From: Sipunculus nudus
Lineage: Eukaryota; Annelida; Sipuncula; Golfingiida; Sipunculidae
Direction: 5' to 3'
Length of the DNA stretch: 64,000 nt
NCBI GenBank assembly: GCA_026874595.1
Contig: CM049306.1
Coordinates: forward strand, 15,585,019-15,649,018
In this document: positions 48,800-62,110 of the stretch, piece by piece
Position numbering within the stretch: the stretch's first letter is position 1
How the letters are laid out: each line of letters begins with the position of its first letter
Program-made: the position numbers and the translations under genes
The notes under the pieces: generated by a model
What the model was told of the DNA's origin: nothing
Seen by the model: only the letters and a program-made list of their open reading frames with translations
Databases searched by the model: none

Positions 48800-49624
48800 T
48801 GCTTAATTATCAATCAAAATTTATGTTGTAATTATATTATATTTATAACTGAACTGATTATTTTCTGTGGATCAGGTACTGTTATGCACACTGTACATAA
48901 AGTGACAGCACACATTTCCATATTTACTTTCTTTTTCAATACTCTGTCACCATAGTAGCAGGGATGAATATATTCCATGATAATTCACTTGCAATAACTC
49001 ATTATGAAGTATGTTGGAAGTATGAGTAGGAGACTTAGGTAGTACCCTTAGGCATGTTTATACATGTGAGGAGTCCTAGGAGTGGTGATACATATGGTCC
49101 TGTGAATAGTCTGGACATATTAAATACCAACCCATAGACTTATGTTCCACTAGGCAGCCTGCATACCAAATATGTGTTTTTTCTTTGTTGATAAGGATTG
49201 TGATATGGGTTCTTTGCTACACTTTCACCTACTGTGCTTCAGATTTTGGATTTTTTCTAGGCAGTACTCACCTGTGCATGGGACTAACAAAGGTTTGCAA
49301 CCACATGAATGTGCATTGGTGCAGGTGACGTTGAATTTTGTTGGGCTCTGGTTGTTTATGTATTGACCTTTTCACCTCACCCCACTGATCTGCATGTGTT
49401 TCTGTTTTTAGGAGTGAGATTCCTAACTGTGATAATCACTGTGATGTTGCTGAGTGTCTCTGTGCTTCCTGTACATTCCATCCAATAGGTTGTGATACAT
49501 GTGCAGATAAAAAATTGTAGTGCCACAACACCCCAAATATGGATGCTCTTGTTCAGTTTGGATGTTACTTTTTATTTATTTGTGACAATGATTCTCACCA
49601 CCCTATTTTGTTGTTCATTTTCAG
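48800..49624 (+). other. 3' UTR of tail 1 and/or intron before tail 2
   Basis: No canonical AATAAA is present, only ATTAAA at 49119-49124. Whether tail 1 transcripts end here or splice onward cannot be told from sequence. Confidence 0.5.
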
Positions 49625-49822
49625 ATCCGTGTAGTTAACGCTTTCCGCATGGGCTTAGATACACATATGGACAGTTTTGATAAACGTAGTTTGTCCTCTC
49701 TGCAAAGCTACCATTCTCTGCAAAACCTGCGACTGCAGGCGATCAGGAGATCAGCCTCACAGGATGTGCCTGACTCCGCACGACCTGTCAGCCCTCAACA
49801 GGTTGACACCAGCGTTGTGTGA
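49625..49822 (+). CDS. ATP2B: PMCA alternative terminal exon 2 (65-residue tail, TSVV end)
   Basis: The acceptor is TTTGTTGTTCATTTTCAG. The frame reads IRVVNAFRMGLDTHMDSFDK, RSLSSLQSYHSLQNLRLQAI, RRSASQDVPDSARPVSPQQV, DTSVV and stops at TGA 49820-49822. It begins in phase 0, so it can replace alternative exon 1 directly after exon o. IRVVNAFR resembles the vertebrate PMCA calmodulin-binding second half more closely than the downstream copy. RRSAS is a basophilic kinase-type site. The tail ends in a possible class I PDZ ligand (-S-V-V). A canonical AATAAA at 51986-51991 could end this transcript with a ~2.2-kb 3' UTR. Confidence 0.92.
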   Translation: MRVVNAFRMGLDTHMDSFDKRSLSSLQSYHSLQNLRLQAIRRSASQDVPDSARPVSPQQVDTSVV

Positions 49823-51034
49823 TGCATTGTGGAAACGTTTGTGCCACTCGTGTTGCGCAGTGTTGTGAAGTGGAACCTCGCTTCTGGCACATTCTGTTGG
49901 TTGCAATAATATATTCATCAGGTTCTGCCAGGCTGACTGTAGGAACAATCATTACTGGACAGTCTTAATTTTATAGTAAATTATCAATGTTTTCCAAATG
50001 TGCAATGTCTTTTTACAAGAAAATACATATACTTATCCAATTGGGCACTGAGCATGGATTTGAAATAACCGATTCTGAAAAGCACTGTAATGCACCAAGT
50101 ACTAATTACTTTCAGCACAACATGGACTAACTCCCTGTAAAAACAACCTGGTTTAAGTATCAGGTACCAGATGTAAGTGGGTGATTGTAATGTATGGTAA
50201 AAATGAACTTAGGGATCAAGATAACTTGCCTAAGCTTATAAATATCACCCGTGTATATAATAGGCCAATATCACAGTAAGTATATCAACATTGCATGGTT
50301 CATAGGACTTTACCCACAGTATTGAAATCTATGGAAGAGATAACCCCATTTTGTAAACATTGATACATTATCTGTAGGTTATACTAGCTCAGTTTCATGA
50401 GTTAAAATTTCCTAAGACTGCACCTCTGGTAGTTAGAAAATGCTGTTGGCAGTTATGTAAAGCAGTAGATATGCACAAGCTCCGGCGTAGCATACTATGA
50501 GTAAATTACAGGTGTCAATGAGCACTTTTAGATGAATATTTCTTCTGATCAGGAGAGTGCCAATGAAACAACAGGGTCAAACTATTAAGTAGTTTAGATG
50601 TGCCAGTGTGTAAATTGTCCATGAGTAGATATTTATAGGATTATTGGCATGTATGATGCACCTCATGGACAACTGTAGTGTAAATATCATTGTAGATAGG
50701 TCAGGATAGTTCAAGACCATACTTTCATTGTTGGTTTATCTTTTGATTTTTATCTCAGGCTGTTTGAATACCAATTCTGACCCATTCCCCCTGTGCCCAA
50801 TTTGTCTGGAGATCAGGGCAGAAATGCTCATATCATGTATCATAAAATGTAGGTGTCAAATAAGCTACCCTAGCTGAATGCTTATATTAAATAAATGTAT
50901 GTGCTGATAAGTTCCTTTTAATATGTGTGATATAGTGAGTCAAGTGATGTAGCAGCTAAAGTGATATAGAGCATTTAACACCAATAACCCAGCAACAGTA
51001 CTGTGAACATCTGTAGTGTTTGTTCATTCATTCA

Positions 51035-51155
<121 letters not shown>

Positions 51156-51985
51156 TAGTATATAGACACACACTTAAAGCAGTATGACTACTTAAATGGT
51201 TATAATGCCCCCTGTGACATGTATATAATTCTTTACATTATTAATTGCATAGGAAATATATTAAAATTTAGCAGTCTTGTAATATTTTAGTATGTACATT
51301 GATACATTGTTGATGTTTCTCTTGGTTATTTGATTCAATTAAATACTTTCACGTATATATTTCTTTCCAAGAAACAGAGTAATATATGAGAGATAACACT
51401 TAAGTATTTGGGGTTAAATAAACTACAGTATTGTATGGTAGAGTCTTAAGTGAAAGAAGGTAGACTGTGCTGTAGAAACATGTTTGTTAATAATGAACTC
51501 AACATTATGACATCATAGTTATTCATGTTATTGGACATGTTATGTGTATATACTATATATAGACCCCATTCATTTTACTTTTACACATAAACCTGCATTT
51601 TAAATTGCAAAATTTCATATTTGTTTGTAGAATAGACTTGTTTTTAATATCATTTAAGCCTTCTTGTAGATATAACAAGGTTGCACTCCAGAAAGTAATA
51701 TTTTACAATATAGTTCTGTGTAATTGTGCAACTTGGAATAATTACTGATGTTATTGGTAAGTCTTCGTGAAGAAATGGATCTTAATCGTGGTATCAGTAA
51801 TTTAAGTTTGCTTCAGTAGCAGTAATAGATGCTCAGTTGTTATACTGGGAAGGAGACCTATGTTTCATCCTTATTTTCTTGTGGAAGTCCGTAGCTTAAA
51901 AGGTGACACTTTGTGCAACTCATAGGTTTTTTTACCTAAATACATCATTTGTTCATAAGACTGTTGATATGGCAATGTTTTTATG

Positions 51986-51991
51986 AATAAA
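51986..51991 (+). promoter_or_regulatory. AATAAA, candidate poly(A) signal for tail 2
   Basis: A canonical hexamer sits 2.16 kb after the stop of alternative exon 2 and before alternative exon 3. It is followed within 30 bases by a T-rich stretch. No closer canonical AATAAA is convincing except one near 51415. Functional use is inferred from position only. Confidence 0.35.
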
Positions 51992-52821
51992 ACTTTTTAT
52001 CATTACATTAGTCTTCCTTCACTCATATCTATATATACATATATATAGTGTATAGACCCAGTGCCTTTTTGTCCAAATCTGGTTCAGTAACAGTAGTGAA
52101 TTATTGGAATGTGTGAGGCAGTGATTGGGGAGCCAGCCTGAATGTTACAGGACAGTAGAGCTGCCGAATCATTGTATGTTGTACATTGGATCTGTCAAAA
52201 GCAAGAGAACTGTCAGCACCAAGCATCAATACATTCAAGGATTACACACCAGGGATCAAGTAGTGTTAATCCAGTGACAGAGACATCTTCAGAGCACACA
52301 GGGATTACAATTTACAAGGCTGGTTCTGCTGTCTGTAAGAGTCCTTCCATTGGAGTGTGCAGACAGTCTGTACACTTTTAAGTCATTGTGGCATTCATCT
52401 GAACAGTACATGTTATTTAGGGAATAGATAAAACAGGCACACATGATTACATATTTTGATCAGTACAGCCAGTTATATAAAACTTATATGTGGTGTGGGT
52501 ATGTAAATATTATTTAACAGTGGCATATGTGTGTATGGTGCTGAATGTACTGAGTAGTATGCTTTTTTGTTGCACGCTGTGTATATTTAAATTTTAGTTT
52601 TGGTATGTTAGTGATCGTAGTAATGATTGCTTTTAATTTGGTCTTTATATTTGTAATAGCTGCATGAACATTTTTTAAAGTTTTATGCATATTGCATGAG
52701 TAATTCCACTCATCCAAGTTTATTTGATGTAATTAGTCACAATTGTGTACATTTTTAAATTGACTGCCATTCCCAAAATGTGACCACATGTATATGATCT
52801 GCTTTCTCTTTGCTTTTTCAG

Positions 52822-53001
52822 ATTCGTGTAGTAAATGCTTTCCATCACAGCATAGACCCTTCCAATACACCCCAAGTTATCCCGTTTCGGGGCAGACCAT
52901 CACTTGCATCCTTGACTCAAGCGCTGATGGCATCAGGGGGCTCTGCGTCAGTTGCTACGCCAACTAAGGACAAGACAATTAAAGAGGAAACCAGTGTGTA
53001 G
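52822..53001 (+). CDS. ATP2B: PMCA alternative terminal exon 3 (59-residue tail, ETSV end)
   Basis: The acceptor is CTTTGCTTTTTCAG. The frame reads IRVVNAFHHSIDPSNTPQVI, PFRGRPSLASLTQALMASGG, SASVATPTKDKTIKEETSV and stops at TAG 52999-53001. Its opening nucleotides closely match those of alternative exon 2, which suggests tandem exon duplication. ETSV is the same C-terminal PDZ ligand used by a vertebrate b-type PMCA. RGRPSLASLTQ is a phosphorylatable basic/Ser stretch. Only the first seven codons keep the calmodulin-binding consensus, so affinity for calmodulin may be lower than in the other forms (inference). AATAAA at 54072-54077 is a plausible polyadenylation signal. Confidence 0.92.
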   Translation: MRVVNAFHHSIDPSNTPQVIPFRGRPSLASLTQALMASGGSASVATPTKDKTIKEETSV

Positions 53002-54071
53002 GGCACATTAAAATGGCCTAAAGTGATTTCAGGACAAAACAAGTGGTATTCAGATAAAGTGAGAGCGAGCAACATTCTTAATTTTTTTTTATTATACATA
53101 TAATTTTTTTTTCATTTTTCATGATCTGGCAGTTTTATATTTTGAACCGCAAAGCTTTGGATTGCTCTTGCAATGCACCTCCCATAATGTGGCACAGTCT
53201 GCACCACTCTGACGCACAGCAACTGCACTGTCTGTACCTACTGTCTTGGACATGTATTCTGTGCATATTGAGACTCCTGCTCATGTAGAACCATGCATTC
53301 AGTTTCATGGTTTAGAGAAGCTCTGGTGTATTCCTGTGTACTTATATATACAGACACATATTACAATAGGTCATTATTTTCTTGTACCTGATTTTTCTTG
53401 TAGATAGTGATATTTGTTAAATATCTAATTCAAATCAGTAGTCATCAGAGGACCTGTGGACTCACTTATTATATTCATGTACATAAGTGTGTGTAATTTT
53501 GATCATGGAATACATCACGGGTTATAACGATTTTATAACGTGTATAGTTGTCAGTATTTAACTGTTCTAGCATATGGTTCAATTAATCATTGAATTATCA
53601 TCTACCCTTCTTTTCTAGTATTTGTTACCTGTCTTTATTATTCCTAAAATCCCTCTCCATGTGCATCCAGTCTTTCTATGTTGTAGAACACCTCTTTAGA
53701 CTTAGTAGCAGTAGCAGCTCTAGTTTGCTTTGCATGACAAATTATAGTTATGATTTTGATACAACTAGCATAATCAGTTATAATCATGAAATGTGTACTG
53801 CATTTATTGCGTTTGGATTCTCAGCACTTTTGTGCCTGTAAATATATATTGAAAATGCTTGATTTACGTTTAACCTTCCTCCGTGTATAAATTCATGATG
53901 CATTATGGTGCTAACAATAAGGGATATACAAATGATGATTTTGGTGGTTATGATGGCACTATGTGGCACATAAGTTTGTGCTGTCACTGAAAAATATTGT
54001 ACTCCACTGCGAGCCTTGAATTGTAATGTGTTGACATTTCTCTGCTGAAGTACATCATGAAACATGACACA

Positions 54072-54077
54072 AATAAA
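54072..54077 (+). promoter_or_regulatory. AATAAA, candidate poly(A) signal for tail 3
   Basis: This hexamer lies 1.07 kb after the last stop codon and is followed by TTTATGTTCTGGTTTTCC, a possible GU/U-rich downstream element. It is a reasonable end for the gene. Position and sequence are the only support. Confidence 0.35.
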
Positions 54078-54452
54078 TGACATACCAGTTTATGTTCTGG
54101 TTTTCCCAGAAAATCACTGAAATTTAGGAATTTAATAGATAAATTTTTTGGGACTAATTTGAGTGATGTGATTGTTGATGCTGCAGTACACATGCTTAGA
54201 GCTTACATTTTGTAGTATTTAAGTAGTAGCGCTACAGCATGCAAGTAGATCCAGGTTTTGCGGTTCTTGAGTCGACGTGTTGCTCAAATGGGAACAGCTG
54301 TGACGCGTAGCCCTAACTGTTCCACTCCTATGCAATACTAGGTCACGTTTGTGTCATGGATGGAGCTGCTTTCTCATTGAATTCATTAATACCATATCTT
54401 GGTCTTGGTTTGGTTGTGTGTTCTCTAACCCCGCTGCTGCTACACTTCCTGT

Positions 54453-54473
54453 TGTCGCCCCCTGCTGGCGACC
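54453..54473 (-). promoter_or_regulatory. CTCF-like binding site
   Basis: Read on the minus strand the site contains CCAGCAGGGGGCGA, which fits 13 of 14 positions of the degenerate CTCF core CCASYAGRKGGCRS. It lies in a small GC- and CpG-rich island within very AT-rich DNA, 1.5 kb past the last PMCA stop codon, a typical place for a boundary element. The consensus is established mostly from vertebrates and flies; use here is inference. The same island also contains an open hydrophobic frame on the plus strand that I do not call a gene. Confidence 0.4.
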
Positions 54474-57400
54474 TCTTTGACCTGCATACTACCCTATTTC
54501 TCTTAGCATCTTCCACTATTGTTGACTTGTTCACCCAGCATGGCGCTCCCCCGGCGTGTGTTTGACGCGCTCCTGTTGTGACTTAATATTATATATTAGT
54601 ACACAGTTAATTGTTTTGGTTTTCTTGTGTAAAATGTATAATTTTAATCAAGTAAGTATCTGTACATTTCTTGTTTGTTATCTTCAGTTAAGTTTAGGCA
54701 CAGTGTTATCATTTCATTTATTTTCAGTATACAGTCATAAAATTGTGGCAGTCATTGTAACATAAACATGTAGATAGATTGATGTACAATACACAATTTG
54801 GTATTTACATGTTCTAGTGGTCTGATGTGCAGTGCTTTGAGCATAACCAAAGAGCATTTCATAGTCTTTTTTCAAATGTTATTACACTGTGTTGTCACGT
54901 AATCTTGTTCACTTTGTGGTAATGGCTGTAATAGGTGCTTGCCAGATACTCTGAGAGACTGGAACCATTTACCCATGTAAGGGAGCAGAGTCGGTCCCAG
55001 TGAAACCACAGATCCTGGACATCTCAGAAATCATGAAAATCCAGCCAGTGTTCATCATAGCACCTGATCATTATTTCTTAATGAAAATCATATTTTCAGC
55101 ACAAACACACAAGATACATGTTTTGAACTGAAGCATTAACTCATATGGGCATAAGTGCATTAAAATGACTTACACATTATTTTGTATAAGGCTTAAACTT
55201 ATGTATGTAAAACATGACACATAATGATACTAAACAGGAATAGTTTTCAGAAAATTTATCTGTGAGACAAGGAAGTACTTAAAAAATAACATTAGTTTGG
55301 GATCTTTCAAGGGAAGACTAGATATTTCCAGATGACAGACCTGGTTTTATTCAAATGCTTGCACATTTTACATATTGTGCTATTCTTGCACATATGCATT
55401 TATACAGGCACCTTGGTTTTAAACTGTACTTATTTTCACTGTCTGAGATTTCTATGAAAAACTGAGACTACTGATATGAATAGATTTCTATAAAATTTCA
55501 TTTTTGTTTGTTTTATATGTTTATTTAAATTTTTATGCAGACTTAATTTTATCGACATAAATGCACAAATAAGTACATGTTGATAATTCTGGTGATAATA
55601 CACGGCTAAGAGTAATTTGGAGAAAATACACAGCTGTCAGTCCAAGCTTGATTACAAAAAAAAATCAAAGTTAGGGTCAGTAACTATATTTATATAGAAT
55701 AACAGCTGGTGCATTTTCTCAGAGAACATTGAAGAATACACCTTCCCAAGGCAACTCCTAATGTGTTTTCTTTGAAGACATATAGAAGTTTTATCTTCCC
55801 CAGGGAGGACTTTTGGTAAATTTGTCAATCTTTCTTATTGCTTTAGGTTAATGTAAACATATTATCCTGGAGAAACTGCTAGTCAATCAGCTTGTATGAA
55901 GGACTGGATTCAGATGTTATTGTGGGCAGTTGATGAGGCATTAATATTGAATCAGGGATATAAAAAGTTGTTGAAAACCTGTTGATCTCATGCTGGGAGA
56001 GGGGCCAATAGAAAAGAGTGGTACATGAATTACCAAGCAAAGGAAAATGTTGCCCTTGTCAGACTGTTCTGAGACCGTGACAGTTAATTGCAAGTCTGTT
56101 TACAATGAATTATCTATGAATTATAGTCGGTAGTCTTATGAAATGTAGTAGCAGATTTTGGTTTTCAGGTTGATATTAAACAGAGGTGTCATGATGAAAG
56201 ATGGGGAAAATTAAGGGCAGACAGGTTTCGGATTTATAGATTTTCGGACATTCCTTGTGCACGAAGCACAAGGTCAACTAAGAAGTGCTGCTTTGTGGGT
56301 AAAACACAAGATATGATAACAGCATACATTTTAGATATATAAGACATTGTTAAAATGCTATTCTTCTTAAGGGGACTATTAGCCTGCCTGTTTATTTTTA
56401 GTTTAGGCAGGTGCCGGTCACCTTTTGTAGAGGAGATTTATTTGTATAAACTGCAGACATTGCTTCCAGGAACATGAGAATCAGGTTAAGATGAACAATG
56501 GAAAAATCCCACCTCGGACAAAACCCAAGCTGGATCATGGCAAACTGCCTCATAAAGTACAAATAGGGCAAACTCAATCCATTTCAAGTACCATTATGAA
56601 ATGAGGTTTTTCCTTTTGTTTGTTAAATAATTATTATGTCTACATGTATTGCTTTCATATAATTACAGAAAAGCAGCACTGGGAAGATAACATTTTAATT
56701 CTGATCAGATTTTAACCACATAAAAGTTTATGACACCATTGATTTATGAATGATTGGATCTTCATAACTCTGTTTAAGAATAGTTTATTTACATCCTGTC
56801 AGAGCAAATAAATATCTAGTTCAGATTATTTGAAGTCTTGCAGCTCAGAAGAGTATTGAAAAAGGTATGGATTTGTCCTACTCTGCATTTAGGGTCAGGG
56901 GTTTGACCAGATTGGATTTTGACCTGTACCTGAGAGAGACAGTTTAGGGCCAGTACCTGTCAGCATTAGTGATATTTGTCAGAGTGTGAAGGCCAGCAAC
57001 TACCTCAGTTTATGAATAAAGCTTTTGAGGTTTGCTGCTAGTTCATTACCTTAGATATGTGGGGGAGAAGGTTCGCAGTTGGCAATGCAGAGCACATTTG
57101 TATATGCAGACCTTTATACACTTATCTAGGTAGCAGGGATTACGTGAAATTTTACGTGGCACATTTTGTACCCCTGTGGTGTATTTTTTTTCCCATTTAA
57201 ACCCTAGTGTATTCTTGTGCATAGACTTTTTTCACAAGTTTGTCACAACAAATATTGTTAGGACTATTCTTAGCTGCAGTTGCACATTTGTACCCAAATT
57301 ACACGTAACTCTTTGTACTTATGGGTGTTTCATAATCTCTGTAATTTCATACACTTTGTAGAACTGCAGTTAAACCGTATGTTCGCATATAGATGAAGTG

Positions 57401-57909
57401 AACTAACGTTGGATGTGTCTGAAGTAGTCATTGGCCATCTGATAATCTTGTTACTGTTATTTATCAGATCTGACAATATGCATTCACTGTAGATCTTCCA
57501 TGCAGTGCATGCTGGCTAGACTTTCTATTATTGATGTACATCTTGGTATTGGTTTCTTTCTCAGAATCATGCATGGTGTGAAATTGTTCAGCAGGTAAAC
57601 TATAAACAAATGTTAACCTTAGATTACTAGTGACAGATGTACATTTTATACAGCAATAAGTGTTGTGCTCCTCAGTCCTTGAGTGTATTTTTGGTACCAT
57701 GATTTGCTGAGAATTGACAGGAGAGATGTGAAAATCCTATATATCATATCAGTCATATGTCATTCATTTAAGTACACTTGTTTCCATTAACTAAGCTTTT
57801 TAAGATTGATTTTTTTGGATTTAACTAAGCAGACTAGTTGCAGAGAAAAGTTTTGTTTTTCTTTTAAAATTGTCCCAGATTGACAGTGTCAGTCACAAAT
57901 TTACTGCTA

Positions 57910-57913
<4 letters not shown>

Positions 57914-57985
<72 letters not shown>
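57914..57985. repeat. (TA)n microsatellite, ~72 bp
   Basis: Uninterrupted TA dinucleotides between ACA and GGTAC in the 3' intergenic region. Confidence 0.98.
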
Positions 57986-57987
<2 letters not shown>

Positions 57988-58214
57988 TACAACATTATTT
58001 GAATTTTTAGTATTACTGTTTAATGTGTGTGCTGTTTTAAATAAAATGTACAAGAACTCGTTGTTACATCATATTTCATGCTATTTGATACATTAGAATT
58101 CATCTTACATTATTGATATAAAAGATAGTTTTAATCTAAAAAAAATTATGGGATGACCAATGGAGTGAATGTGAAAGCTGTGTATCAGATGTAGTTCTTG
58201 ATTCCAATTTAAAA

Positions 58215-59140
58215 GATTTTTCCGTCATGCTGAGCTTTAACGACCGTCCTTAGTCCGTCATCTGGCCTGTAGTAGGGCACAAATCATAACCGTTCTGACC
58301 AGCCATCCTGGGAGGTTTTAAGAAACTCCTTGAAACCTGAAATTAGATCACTGCAACCTATATTTTCTGAGTTATATGGCTTGTCTGTGCACCCCAGAAT
58401 AATTTAAATTGTTATACAAAACTTCATTGTCTCAGTTAATGCATGGATTGCCATGATTCTTGTTTTGTATATTAATAAGGGAAAGTTTCATCAGTTGCTA
58501 AAGATTGGTGGCGCCACTTGTACTTTTTCTAATTTTCACACATTTCCCCTATATTTCAGACCATCAAATGACAATCTCATCAGTTTCTCAACTGTGGTTT
58601 CATGTAGTGTCCTGAAACCTGGCATATTTATTGGTCATGACTAGTTTTATCAGTTGCTGAAGACTGGTAGTGCCATTTTTATTTTTTTTTTCTGTTTTTC
58701 ACACGTTTCTTCTATTTTGAGACTGAATTCACATAAAAAATGTATCAGTGTCTCAACTGTGGTTTAATCTAGTGTCCTGAAACTTTGTATGTTTATTAAC
58801 CATGACTAGTTTTTATCAAATATCATAAGGCTGGTGGCAACGTACTCCTGTTGCTCAGCTCACTTCCAGTCAAGCTGAGCGGTATCTATGGGTCTTGGAC
58901 CGTCGCCATGCCATCATTTCCATCCGTTATTAGTGCACAATCCATTAACATTGGACCTATATATTTCTAAATAAACATCCAGAGAGGTCCTGGATAAATA
59001 TGCTTGGAAACTGGAAATTAGGTCATGGTTACATATTTTTTTTAGCACCATAGAAGTCAGACTGTTTTTAAGTGTTTGAATTATTGCATATTTTCCCTCA
59101 AATTCATACATCGATTGTTTCAACCATTACCTCAGAAGAA
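58215..59140 (+). mobile_element. Decayed class 1 element(s)
   Basis: Two degraded starts (CATGCTGAGCTTTAACGACC near 58229 and GCTCAGCTCACTTCCAGTC near 58855) are each followed by GTCCGTC- or CCGTCGCC-like text, AACC...GGACC(T) and 337-bp-core fragments such as GGTGGCGCCACTTGTA. No intact 3' end is seen. Confidence 0.55.
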
Positions 59141-60541
59141 GAAACTTTTTTCATTTATCGTCTGCTGAATGTCCACAGGTAATCATGGATTCAGTATCCC
59201 TTATTATGAAGAGGGACTGTTCTAAATTTAGGTCCCACAAATGCTGTGACATTATGAGAAGATTATAAAAAATATTCTTAGAGCTGTAAATTCATGTGGG
59301 TAATCTAAACAGACAAGTTTTTATGTCTACCCACTCATTCGATCGTGACGTCACAAAACTAGGTCACTGTTTAGTGTCATTTTGCATAACAAACACCATA
59401 AACATATCATTCTGGTGTCCCTACAATTAAATAGTCATCTGAACTCCAGGAGGATTTCCCTACAACATTTAAATTTGCAGCGGACGATCATATCTGATCT
59501 TCAGCATCCGTGCATTTAGGCATGGCTAATCTAGAGGTCAGAGGTGTTCACATATTAGTTCCCACGCTTCATTTTCTGCATATTTGTAATTGGCTGCCCT
59601 AGCCTTGTTAAAACCCCCAAAGACAAAATTCAGCCACTTATGCAGTTCCATTCGTGTTATATACATGGACATTTTTATTCACTTCATCAGCAGGAGAAAC
59701 TGACTTCCTAACATGACTGCCAAGCTGACTGTTCAACTTGTATTTAACGTTTATACAGAATTTTGGTACAGCGTTTATTCACTTTGGTGATCCATTTAGA
59801 AAAATCACTTATTAATGTTTTTTTAATATAAACTCTATATGAAAAAACAATATATATATCTTTTGAACTGTCTATCAGCTGTTCAAAGCTGAGTATGTCC
59901 ATGTAAGCTTTATTTGATGACATTATTAACTTCTTATCTTTCTAAGTTAATTTGAGAGTCATAATCTGTAACAGGTATGCCCAAATTCACTTAATGTTCA
60001 CATATGTTTTAATCTTAGTGTCTTATTCTTGTAGTAATGATAGTCATAATAATTATAATGATAATAATAATAATATTAATAATATCGATAAATAATTATA
60101 TTTTAATCAATAATAATATTATAAATAATATTAATATTGATATTAATAATATGGATACTACTGAAAAGGACAGTCCCTAGCATATTTATATATTTTTAAT
60201 ATATTTTCCAGATATAATCAATTTTAATTGATCTTAATTTTAATTATTTTGAATTCTTATCCTACATCATACAATTTTTACCGCAATAAAAACATAAAAA
60301 CATTACACAGCACAATGGCTTTCTCTTTCAAAGGAACACACGCCGTTGCATTTATAGACTATTACTCACAAGTAATTATTCACCTTTTTACAACGATACG
60401 TCAAAGGAAACCATTAATTACATTTTTTTATAGTTATAATTATAATAAAAATAAATAAAAATATAACAAAAGTTCAGCAAATCTGCAAGTTTCGTTTTTC
60501 ATTCATGGTTCTTATGCAGTACTATATAGTGGCATTTATCG
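59141..60541. other. Intergenic, AT-rich
   Basis: Includes a TGACGTCA (CRE-type) octamer near 59346 and a run of ATAATA-type low-complexity sequence at about 60040-60170. I see no gene. Confidence 0.5.
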
Positions 60542-60740
60542 GGTTTTTTTTTTTTTTTTTTTTTATTCAATACATCACATGAAACATAACATAAGGAGGG
60601 TTCTAGATAGAGGACATGTGAAACTGTAAACACATAACACACAAACAAAACACTACTCATAACAGGTACAATGGCAAATGTAAAGTAACAGTCCACTGAG
60701 GCGATACCTATACAGTATGAAGACAATTTTATGTAGAGAC
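60542..60740 (-). mobile_element. Candidate retrocopy 3' end with poly(A), minus strand
   Basis: On the minus strand a sequence containing TGTATTGAATAAA runs straight into about 20 A residues (plus-strand T-run 60542-60563). A poly(A) signal joined to a tail marks a retrotransposed 3' end (LINE, SINE or processed transcript). The parent is not recognised. Confidence 0.4.
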
Positions 60741-61639
60741 TTTTGAGTTCTTGAATCTTATATTATTCAGGGAATATAAATCAAACATTGACACTATAAC
60801 AACAAGTGTAATCGTTTGTCTATAAACACAAACTTTTGAGAGTTGGTCATTTATATAAACCACGAATAAATCTCAATTTTAAATGATAAAAAAACTATTT
60901 TAAAACATATATCATCATCAAGCTTTCAGTCTTTGTGCATCTTACATGAACTCGAGTATAAGAAATTATAGGGGAATATATGGAGTCGGTGGAGCACCAC
61001 CTGTAAAATATTTCGTTTTTGTGTCATGTTTGTTCCTACGTATCAGCTACTGATGTGGAAAACATCTGTGTCACCTTTCCAACGGATTGGTGGAAAATTA
61101 AAAAAAAAGCCTTTCCGTGCACGTGTTTGCCTGTCCTAGACAGCCCAAAAGGCGTTATTTCGAGCCTCTGGTTGAACTATTTTTGCATATTATGATCACT
61201 TTAGTTTTTTTTTTTCGGCTGGAGACACCATTTAGCGTATGATTTTGCAAGTTAAAGGCTATGCCTACTGTCTTTTATAAAGCAAGAAAGTTTTTCAACT
61301 ATAATTAACATACGTTCAAGTAGAGTATAAGCTATATGGAAGACAGGTTTTTAGATGTTTCAGCTACATTATTGTTTCAACCCTATAGTAACATAAATCT
61401 TATATTCACGAACATCATCGATAGATCCATTTTATTTGCTGCAGTAAATAGGTCTGTGAATCTTTCAGTGGTTTGAGTGGAGCCTAATTTATTGGCATAA
61501 TTAAAGTTATTGTGGCCATGGCAGAGTACATGTTACTTCTCTTGTTGAAGTGCTGATCAAGGATACAGTGATGCTATCATATAAGTAAACTGTCCTGATT
61601 ATATGGCTGGCAGTCAAACTGGACTGTGCTTCTTGCCTT

Positions 61640-62110
61640 ACGGCCCAGTGCGCATGAGGGCTTTGTATGCTAACATCGGATATGTCTATACGGTTTGATC
61701 TGTCGGCGTCGCCGTCTGTGTCATTTCTTGTGAACGCGATAACTTTAGAACAACTCATCATTTTTCACGAAGTTTTAAAGTTAAATTGTTTCTACTAATA
61801 TATCAGACGAGTTCGAAAACCAGCTAGTGACCTTGACTTTCATCATCAAGGTCAAATAGGCCGAAATATTATATTTTGAACCCCATAACTTTTGAAGTAG
61901 CTCATATTTTTTCCTCAAATTTGAAACACTAATTGTTTATTCAAGTTCCTTGAGGAGCTCGACAACTGGTTACCTTCACCTGGATCTTCAAGGTCAAATC
62001 AGCCAGAATAAAAAAAAATCAGATCAGTTCATAGCCTGGTTACCTTCATCATCATCATCATACAAGGTCAGATCTTTAGAAATCCAGGATATAAGTTAAC
62101 ACCAAACCTT
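61640..62110 (+). repeat. Fragment of an ACCTTGAC-type repeat
   Basis: Two diverged units contain GTGACCTTGACTTTCATCAT and GGTTACCTTCACCTGGATCT, CAAGGTCAAAT(A/C)(A/G)GCC. It is preceded by CGGCGTCGCCGTCTGTGTCA, similar to the start region of the other elements. Ends are not clear. Confidence 0.5.

Larger units (their letters stand above)
53002..57913. other. 3' UTR and intergenic sequence
   Basis: The probable 3' UTR of tail 3 runs to about 54.1 kb, then a small CpG-rich island with the CTCF-like site (about 54.26-54.57 kb), then AT-rich sequence with no coding-like frame, repeat end or RNA gene that I recognise. Confidence 0.5.

Noticed and set aside
54356-54565. 69-codon hydrophobic plus-strand open frame in the CpG-rich island
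   Set aside because: No splice context to PMCA, no family resemblance, and the opposite strand is also open. Composition explains it.
59340-59360. CRE-type octamer TGACGTCA as a promoter element
   Set aside because: A single octamer in AT-rich intergenic DNA with no promoter or first exon nearby.
60300-60460. Mitochondrial-like or small protein frame
   Set aside because: AT-rich and short; no convincing match to any mitochondrial or nuclear protein that I can name.
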